In this document: positions 50,631 to 56,274 of the stretch, in pieces
How the letters are laid out: each line of letters opens with the position of its first letter
Position numbering within the stretch: position 1 is the stretch's first letter
From: Desulfovibrio sp.
Lineage (GTDB): Bacteria > Desulfobacterota > Desulfovibrionia > Desulfovibrionales > Desulfovibrionaceae
DNA: 56,274 nucleotides
Direction: 5' to 3'
Assembly (NCBI RefSeq): GCF_014803725.1
Contig: NZ_JAAVBE010000028.1
Span: 24,571 to 80,844 of the forward strand
Program-made: the position numbers and the translations under genes
The notes under the pieces: generated by a model
What the model saw: the letters and a program-made list of their open reading frames with translations, nothing else
Database searches by the model: none
Told to the model about the DNA's origin: nothing

Positions 50631-51530
50631 TTACCAGCCCCGTTCCTGCATGCGCTGTTCCTGCGGGACCTCGGAGATCTCGATGCCCACCATGGGCTCG
50701 CCGAGGTCGCAGGAGATCTCGGCCAGGAGCTTGTAATCCTTGTAATTGGTCACGGCCTGCACGATGGCCCTGGCGCGCTTGGCCGGGTCGCCGGACTTGA
50801 AGATGCCCGAGCCCACGAACACGCCGTCGCAGCCGAGCTGCATCATGAGCGCCGCGTCCGCCGGGGTGGCGATGCCGCCGGCCGCGAAGTTCACCACGGG
50901 CAGGCGCCCCTCCCTGCGCACGATGTAGCAGAGCTCCAGCGGGGCAGCGATCTCCTTGGCGAAGTTGGACACTTCGGCCTCGGGGATGGCGCAGAGCATG
51001 CGGATCTGGTCCATGACCATGCGGCAGTGGCGCACGGCCTCCACCACGTTGCCCGTGCCGGGCTCGCCCTTGGTGCGGATCATGGCCGCGCCTTCGCCGA
51101 TGCGGCGCAGGGCCTCGCCCAGGTTGCGGCAGCCGCAGACGAAGGGCACCGTGAACTTGAACTTGTCGATATGGTAGCGGTCGTCGGCCGGGGTGAGCAC
51201 CTCGCTCTCGTCGATGTAGTCCACGCCCAGGGCCTGGAGAATGTGCGCCTCCACAAAGTGGCCGATGCGCGCCTTGGCCATGACCGGGATGCTCACCGAC
51301 TCCATGATGCGCTTGACGATGCTGGGGTCGGCCATGCGGGCCACGCCGCCGGCGGCGCGGATGTCCGCGGGCACGCGCTCCAGCGCCATGACGGCGCAGG
51401 CGCCCGCCTCCTCGGCGATTTTCGCCTGCTCGGGGGTGGTGACATCCATGATGACCCCGCCCTTGAGCATTTCGGCCAGACCAGTCTTGAGGCGGATGGT
51501 ACCGCGCTCCCCGTGTTCGCCCTTCTTCAT
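50631..51530 (-). CDS. pdxS: Pyridoxal 5'-phosphate synthase subunit PdxS
   Basis: Makes PLP from ribose 5-phosphate, glyceraldehyde 3-phosphate and ammonia. Nearly invariant family blocks are visible: [65 protein letters not shown] and FVGSGIF. 299 aa is standard. It forms the operon pdxS-pdxT. Confidence 0.97.
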   Translation of the reverse strand: MKKGEHGERGTIRLKTGLAEMLKGGVIMDVTTPEQAKIAEEAGACAVMALERVPADIRAAGGVARMADPSIVKRIMESVSIPVMAKARIGHFVEAHILQALGVDYIDESEVLTPADDRYHIDKFKFTVPFVCGCRNLGEALRRIGEGAAMIRTKGEPGTGNVVEAVRHCRMVMDQIRMLCAIPEAEVSNFAKEIAAPLELCYIVRREGRLPVVNFAAGGIATPADAALMMQLGCDGVFVGSGIFKSGDPAKRARAIVQAVTNYKDYKLLAEISCDLGEPMVGIEISEVPQEQRMQERGW

Positions 51531-51764
51531 CGCATGTGCTCCCTATGCGCCTTGCGGCGGCAGCGGCGCGAAAGCCTGGGCCCGCGCCGCGCGTTAGACG
51601 GTAGCGCCGCGCTGTGCGCGCGGCCGGAAAGACAGACAAAGCGCGCCCCCGGGCGCGTCAGGGGCGTTTATATGCAATAATCACCGGGGTGACAAGGGTA
51701 TCCGGGGCCGAAGGCGGCGCCGGCGCGCTTGCCTTGACGCCCGTCCTTGCGTACATCTTGCGCC

Positions 51765-52865
51765 ATGACAGCAATTCCCGACGCGGTCGTGCTTTTTTCC
51801 GGCGGGCTCGACAGCATCCTCGCCGCCCGCGTGCTCATGGCCCAGGGCCTCAAGGTGCGCTGCCTGCACTGTGTTTCGCCCTTTTTCGGCGAACCCGGGG
51901 GCGCGGCGCGCTGGCGCCGGCTCTACGGCGTGGACGTGGACGTGGCCGACGTGAGCGAAGATTTCGCGGCCATGCTGCGCGAGCGGCCGGCCCACGGCTT
52001 CGGCAAATGTCTCAACCCCTGCGTGGACTGCAAGATCCTCCTCCTCAAGGCCGCGCGCCGGCACATGGAGGAAGTGGGGGCGCGCTTCCTTGCGAGCGGC
52101 GAAGTTTTGGGGCAGCGGCCCATGTCGCAAAGGCTCGACACCCTGCACCTCATCCCGCGCGAGGCCGGGGTGCGCGGGCTTTTGCTCAGGCCGCTCTGCG
52201 CGCGCCGCCTGCCGCCCACCGAGGCCGAAGAGAGCGGCCTCGTTGACCGGGAGCGCCTGCTCGGCATCTCCGGCCGCGGCCGCGGCGATCAGCTCGCGCT
52301 CGCGCGGGAATTCGGCTTTTCCGAGATCCCCACGCCGGGGGGCGGCTGCCGCCTCACCGAGCGGGAAAACGCCCGCCGCTACTGGCTCACGCTCACGCGC
52401 AAGCCCGCGGGCGCGGGGGAGGGCACGCCCACGGCGCAGGACTTCCGCCTCGCCGCCACGGGCCGGCAATACTGGCGCGAAGCCGGCGGCCGCTGGCACT
52501 GGCTCTGCGTGGGCCGCAACAATAAGGACAACGAACGCCTCAGGGAAGCCGCCGGCCCCGAAGACCTCGTGCTGCGCCTCATGGGCCTGCCCGGCCCGCT
52601 CGCGCTGGCGCGGGGCGGCGCCGCCTGGGACAAGCCGCTGCTCGAAGAAGCCGCGGCCATCATGGCGTCCTGCGCGCCCAAGGCGCGGGAGGCCGCTGCC
52701 GGCGGCAGCCGCGTGGGCGTCAGCGCCGGGACTTTGCGCCTCACCTTGAGCCCGGAGTCCGTGGCCCAAGGCGAGCGCGAGTCCTGGGGTCTTCCCACCT
52801 GGGAGGAAGTGCGCGAGGAGATCCGCGCCGAGGCCCGGGAACGGGCGGAGGCCGGGCGTCCGTGA
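51765..52865 (+). CDS. PP-loop ATPase, tRNA-thiolation-like (ThiI/MnmA-type N-terminus)
   Basis: 366-aa protein starting MTAIPDAVVLFSGGLDS; the SGGLDS PP-loop (about residues 12-17) is that of adenylating enzymes that thiolate tRNA. KCLNPCVDCK (about 80-89) recalls the MnmA cysteine region. IPTPGGGCRLTE (about 190) recalls the ThiI/MnmA-like group. The rest (about 200-366) is not familiar and may be the RNA-binding part. The real start could be a few codons earlier. No partner is nearby; a role in U8 or U34 thiolation is inferred. Confidence 0.75.
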   Translation: MTAIPDAVVLFSGGLDSILAARVLMAQGLKVRCLHCVSPFFGEPGGAARWRRLYGVDVDVADVSEDFAAMLRERPAHGFGKCLNPCVDCKILLLKAARRHMEEVGARFLASGEVLGQRPMSQRLDTLHLIPREAGVRGLLLRPLCARRLPPTEAEESGLVDRERLLGISGRGRGDQLALAREFGFSEIPTPGGGCRLTERENARRYWLTLTRKPAGAGEGTPTAQDFRLAATGRQYWREAGGRWHWLCVGRNNKDNERLREAAGPEDLVLRLMGLPGPLALARGGAAWDKPLLEEAAAIMASCAPKAREAAAGGSRVGVSAGTLRLTLSPESVAQGERESWGLPTWEEVREEIRAEARERAEAGRP

Positions 52866-53004
52866 CCTCGCTCCCCGCGCAGCCGGGGGTCGCTCCCTTT
52901 ACAATCCCCCCCGGAACGGCTATAGGCTTGGCTCTTGGCAGGGCAGACCCCGCGGGGCCAGGCCATGCCTTCAACCCCCGCGCCCTGTGACCGGAGGTAC
53001 AGCC

Positions 53005-53367
53005 ATGGACCACAACGACATTGAATATTTCCGCAAGCTGCTTTCGGGCATGCTCGAAGAAGCCCAGCAGAACGGCGACAGCACCATCGAGGAACTGACC
53101 GACAGCAACGAGGTCTTCGCCGACCCGGCGGACAGGGCCACGGCCGAGTCCGACCGGGCCTTCACCCTGCGCCTGCGCGACCGCGAGCGCCGCCTCATCC
53201 GCAAGATCCAGGCCGCGCTCCAGCGCATCGAGGACGGCACCTACGGCATCTGCGAGGAATGCGGCGAGGAGATCAGCATCCCGCGCCTCAAGGCCCGGCC
53301 CGTGACGCGCCTGTGCATCAACTGCAAGGCCCGGCAGGAGGAAGACGAGCACCTGCGCGGGGATTAG
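53005..53367 (+). CDS. dksA: RNA polymerase-binding transcription factor DksA
   Basis: 120-aa DksA-family protein that enters the polymerase secondary channel and works with ppGpp. A long N-terminal coiled coil (about 5-78) carries the acidic tip region FADPADRATAES (about 38-49), and the C4 zinc finger is CEECGEE...CINCK (Cys83, 86, 104, 107). I take the ATG at 53005: GGAGG is 6 bases upstream. The E. coli tip motif DxxDxA is seen as DPADRA, so full DksA activity is plausible. Confidence 0.93.
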   Translation: MDHNDIEYFRKLLSGMLEEAQQNGDSTIEELTDSNEVFADPADRATAESDRAFTLRLRDRERRLIRKIQAALQRIEDGTYGICEECGEEISIPRLKARPVTRLCINCKARQEEDEHLRGD

Positions 53368-53374
53368 CGCCCCC

Positions 53375-56110
53375 ATGCCCGCTTTCGCCCACCTTTCCCA
53401 CGGCCGGCGCGGGCGCCTTTCGCGCCCCCTCCTCCGCCGCGCCCTGCTTTTGGCCGCCCTCGTGCTGGGCGGCCTTTTGCTTCCCGGCCTTTGTTGCGCC
53501 CCGCTGGCCGCGGCCCCGGCAAGCACCGCCGTGGAAGCCGTGCTCGAGACGCCCAAACCTGCCGACGCCAAAAAGGATGGCAAGCAAGCGCCGCCCGCCG
53601 CCGAAAAAAATGCCGGGGGCGCCGAGGCGGAGGGGGAAGGCGCTCCCGCGGAGGAAGCCGAGCCCGAGCCCGACGAACCGGCGGGCAATGCCGCGTGGGA
53701 AGCCATCTGGAGCGGCCAGCGCGCCATGATCGACGAGATGCGCCAGACCGCGCTCAAGCTGAGCGACAGTTTCGGCGCCCAGACCGAGAACCTCTCGCGC
53801 CAGCTCCAGCCCTTTGAGGAGGAAGGCCGGCGCCTGCTCGTCTTCGCCAACACCTTCAAGGGCTATCCCAACGCCATGGAGGCCGTGAGCCGGCGCATCG
53901 CCGCCACCATCGGCGATTTCCACACGGTGCTCTCGCCCGTGAACCTCGCGCGCTCCGAGGCGCAGAGCCTGCTCGAGCGCGTCAACTACATGGCCGCGAG
54001 CCTGCCCGAGGAAGTCCAGCAGGGGCGCCTCAGCGAGGAGATGCGGGACTATGTGGAGGGCATCACCCGCGCGCGCCTCCGGCTCACCGCCGTGCTCGCG
54101 CAGTACGACTCCCTCGTGCCCTCGCTCCAGATCCTCACCCGGCTCGAGGAGGCGCGCAAGACCATCACCGCGCAGCTCCCGGCGCTCTGGAAGGACTACT
54201 ATCTCCAGGGGCCCACGCCCTGGCTCAGCCCCGACGCCTGGGCCGATTTTTCGCAAAAAATGTTCTATTCCTGGCAGGCCATGATGCTGCGGCTGCCCGT
54301 GGAGATGCCCACCACGGCGCCGCAGTGGGGCACGGCGGCCCTGCGCTTCGTCATCTGCCTCGTCTTCACGGGCGTGCTCGCGCTCCTGCTCCGGCGCCGC
54401 TGGCTCACGCCGCAGTCGCCGCCGGCGCTCCAGCATCTCTTCCGGCGCAGCATCCCCTGGCTTTGCCTGGGCATGGCCCTCCTCGGAAGCGCCCTTTCCG
54501 CCTATGGCGACTTTTTCCGGCTCTTCCTGGCCCTGGGCAATCTCTGCCTTATCTTCGGGCAGGTGGCCCTTGCCTGGGACCTGAGGCGGCTCCAGTATCC
54601 CGAGGCGCAGGAGGCGCCCCGCGCCTCGCCCCTGCTCCGGCTTTTGCCGCTCACCCTCGGGGCCTATGCCCTCCTGTACCTGCCGCTCATCCAGCCGCTC
54701 ATTCTCGTCATCTGGACGGTCTTCGTCACCTTCGCCCTCTGGCGGCGGCGCAAGGAGCATATCCCCGCGCTCGGTCCCTTCCGGCTGGAGCACGGCGTGC
54801 TCGACTGCGAGCCCGGCATCCTCTGGATCTGCCTCTTCCTCGCCCTTACCGGGCTGCATATCTACAGCATCGCGGCCTACCTGCTCTTCGTCTCCCTGTC
54901 GCTCGCGCTGGAGCTGTGCCGCGCCGGCATGGCGCTCGTGAGCAATCTCAACGAGCGGCTCCCGCGCGAGGGCGCCGGGGCCGCGCTGGCGCGCCTCGCC
55001 GTGGCCCTGGCCGCGCCGGTGGTACTCGTGGTGGCGGTCATCGGTGTCCTGCTCTGGGTGGCGACCTTGCCCGGCGGCACCTACCTGCTCGGCGAATACG
55101 CGCTCAAGGGCGTGAGCGTGGGCCAGACCCAGCTCAACATCATCCAGGCCCTGCTCATCATCAGCGTGTTCTTCCTCACGCGCACCGTGGTCACCATGGG
55201 CACGCGCTTTCTGGCGCGGCTGCCCGCCAAGGGCCTGAGCTTTGACGCCACGCTCATCCCGCCGCTCCAGACCGCGCTCACCTATGCGGCCTGGGCCATC
55301 TTCGGGCTTTTCGTGCTGCGGGCGCTGGGCCTTGAGCTCAGCAATCTCGCCATGGTGGCCGGCGGCCTCTCCGTGGGCATCGGCTTCGGCATGCAGACCA
55401 TCGTCAACAACTTCCTCTCCGGGCTCATCCTCATCTTCAGCCGCACCCTGCAGGCCGGGGACGTGGTGGAGGTTGGCGGCGTCACCGGCAAGGTGCGCAA
55501 GATCAGCGTGCGCGCCACCATGGTGGAGACCTACGACAACGCCCTCATCTATGTGCCCAACAGCGAGTTCATGTCCAACCGGCTCATCAACTGGACGCGC
55601 TTCAGCCGCAGCGTGCGCCGGCAGGTGGAGGTTGGCGTGGCCTACGGCTCGGACACGGGCCAGGTGACGAAGCTGCTCATCGACGTGGCCAAGGCCAACG
55701 AGAATGTCCTCAAGTATCCGGCGCCGAGCGTCATCTTCCTCAACTTCGGCGCGAGCTCGCTGGACTTCGCGCTGCGCTTCTGGGTGAAGGATTTTGAGCT
55801 CGGGGCGAGCACGGCCTCGCAGATCCGGCTGGGCATCGAAAAGACCTTCCGCGAGGCGAATATCGAGATCGCCTTCCCGCAGCTCGACGTGCACGTCAAG
55901 GACCTGCCGCCGATGCGGTGCGGCACGCGGCCCGCCACGCCATCGGCAGGTCGGCGCGCACGCCCCCGGCCGGTGCGCCGCCCCGCCGGAGCCGGGACGG
56001 GGCCGCAGGGCGCGGGAACGAGCGCGCCAGCGGCTGCCGCCACGGAAAACACGGCGGAAGCGGCCGCGCCCGCGCCCGAAGGCGCGGAAGACAAGTCCCA
56101 GACATCGTAG
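53375..56110 (+). CDS. Large MscS-family mechanosensitive channel
   Basis: 911-aa channel of the inner membrane, starting 7 bases after the dksA stop. A signal-like hydrophobic segment is near residues 27-46. An Ala/Glu/Pro-rich disordered part and a long alpha-helical domain (about 110-300, like the DUF3772-type region) precede 8-11 membrane helices. The MscS core is at about 620-830: GGLSVGIGFGMQTIVNNFLS (pore-lining helix) and DVVEVGGVTGKVRKISVRAT (beta domain), NSEFMSNRLINW. It resembles MscK-like and MscM-like proteins in being much larger than MscS, and its C-terminal tail is Pro/Ala-rich. Confidence 0.9.
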   Translation: MPAFAHLSHGRRGRLSRPLLRRALLLAALVLGGLLLPGLCCAPLAAAPASTAVEAVLETPKPADAKKDGKQAPPAAEKNAGGAEAEGEGAPAEEAEPEPDEPAGNAAWEAIWSGQRAMIDEMRQTALKLSDSFGAQTENLSRQLQPFEEEGRRLLVFANTFKGYPNAMEAVSRRIAATIGDFHTVLSPVNLARSEAQSLLERVNYMAASLPEEVQQGRLSEEMRDYVEGITRARLRLTAVLAQYDSLVPSLQILTRLEEARKTITAQLPALWKDYYLQGPTPWLSPDAWADFSQKMFYSWQAMMLRLPVEMPTTAPQWGTAALRFVICLVFTGVLALLLRRRWLTPQSPPALQHLFRRSIPWLCLGMALLGSALSAYGDFFRLFLALGNLCLIFGQVALAWDLRRLQYPEAQEAPRASPLLRLLPLTLGAYALLYLPLIQPLILVIWTVFVTFALWRRRKEHIPALGPFRLEHGVLDCEPGILWICLFLALTGLHIYSIAAYLLFVSLSLALELCRAGMALVSNLNERLPREGAGAALARLAVALAAPVVLVVAVIGVLLWVATLPGGTYLLGEYALKGVSVGQTQLNIIQALLIISVFFLTRTVVTMGTRFLARLPAKGLSFDATLIPPLQTALTYAAWAIFGLFVLRALGLELSNLAMVAGGLSVGIGFGMQTIVNNFLSGLILIFSRTLQAGDVVEVGGVTGKVRKISVRATMVETYDNALIYVPNSEFMSNRLINWTRFSRSVRRQVEVGVAYGSDTGQVTKLLIDVAKANENVLKYPAPSVIFLNFGASSLDFALRFWVKDFELGASTASQIRLGIEKTFREANIEIAFPQLDVHVKDLPPMRCGTRPATPSAGRRARPRPVRRPAGAGTGPQGAGTSAPAAAATENTAEAAAPAPEGAEDKSQTS

Positions 56111-56274
56111 GGAAAGTGCCGGATCCCGAAGAGTGGCAGTACCGGGCACTGGAGGAAAAATTTCCTCGGTCGAGTACTTAAGTACACTCCCTTCGGAAAT
56201 TGTTTTTCTTCCTTGCTCCAGCCGTTGCGACGCAGGAAGCTACGGATGGAGACAGCAGTTGGTTAGCGCACCCG
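56111..56274. other. Intergenic end of window with inverted repeats
   Basis: No gene. An interrupted inverted repeat lies at about 56154-56213: GGAAAAATTTCC on the left, a 12-bp palindrome GTACTTAAGTAC (56174-56185) in the middle and GGAAATTGTTTTTC on the right. The right arm with its T-run may end the mscS transcript. Confidence 0.5.

Noticed and set aside
51734..51757. TTGACG with a -10-like sequence as a promoter for the PP-loop gene
   Set aside because: No acceptable -10 hexamer is found at 15-19 bases, so I do not list it.
53318..56149. A 943-codon minus-strand open frame opposite the MscS gene
   Set aside because: The plus strand encodes clear MscS motifs; the antisense frame is a product of the high GC content and has no motif or ribosome site.
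1..56274. CRISPR arrays, rRNA genes and insertion sequences
   Set aside because: I saw no regularly spaced repeats, no rRNA-like sequence and no transposase gene with terminal inverted repeats.

Overview
The window reads as a high-GC chromosome segment from a Desulfovibrionaceae-type bacterium (Desulfobacterota). I infer this from a Desulfovibrio-style outer-membrane porin, several TAXI-type TRAP transporters, TIGR04076 proteins and the overall gene style. I ran no database search, so the genus is unknown.

Left core (1-13436): end of a truncated gene, a 78-aa protein, the cobalamin genes cobB/cbiA and cbiC/cobH, then truB-rpsO-pnp, an unknown 333-aa protein, NfeD and SPFH/band-7 membrane proteins, a four-helix membrane protein, panC-metK (minus strand) and rlmN. 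Next, 13749-18071 holds a redox/transport cassette: an 8-Cys ferredoxin, an AprA/fumarate-reductase-like flavoprotein, an ion-transporter-superfamily carrier and a LysR regulator. At 18234-19708 lies a modified-DNA-restriction-like gene split by a one-base frameshift.

Genomic island (about 19911-44112): a 57-bp perfect direct repeat marks both ends. The right copy runs into the 3' end of tRNA-Met(CAU), and a P4-type tyrosine integrase sits just inside it, so this is a tRNA-integrated element of about 24.1 kb. Its cargo is metabolic: an enoate-reductase-type flavoenzyme, two NTF2-like proteins, an iron-sulfur flavoprotein, four amidohydrolase-fold paralogs that lack the usual metal ligands, two SDR dehydrogenases, three complete TAXI-TRAP uptake systems, a porin, two TIGR04076 proteins and a LysR regulator. 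Two gene sets converge on a bidirectional terminator at 34788-34826. Related operator-like dyads lie upstream of the iron-sulfur flavoprotein, upstream of the central TAXI-TRAP set and upstream of the minus-strand TRAP operon. The simplest model is a regulon for uptake (porin, then binding protein, then permease) and reductive or hydrolytic breakdown of an unidentified organic acid. The substrate is unknown.

Right core (44108-56274): tRNA-Met, a 107-aa protein, tRNA-Ser(CGA), a D-Ala-D-Ala carboxypeptidase with a long basic tail, a C-terminal processing protease, proC, a third TIGR04076 protein, a flavodoxin/ferredoxin fusion, pdxS-pdxT, a PP-loop tRNA-thiolation-like protein, dksA and a large MscS-family channel.
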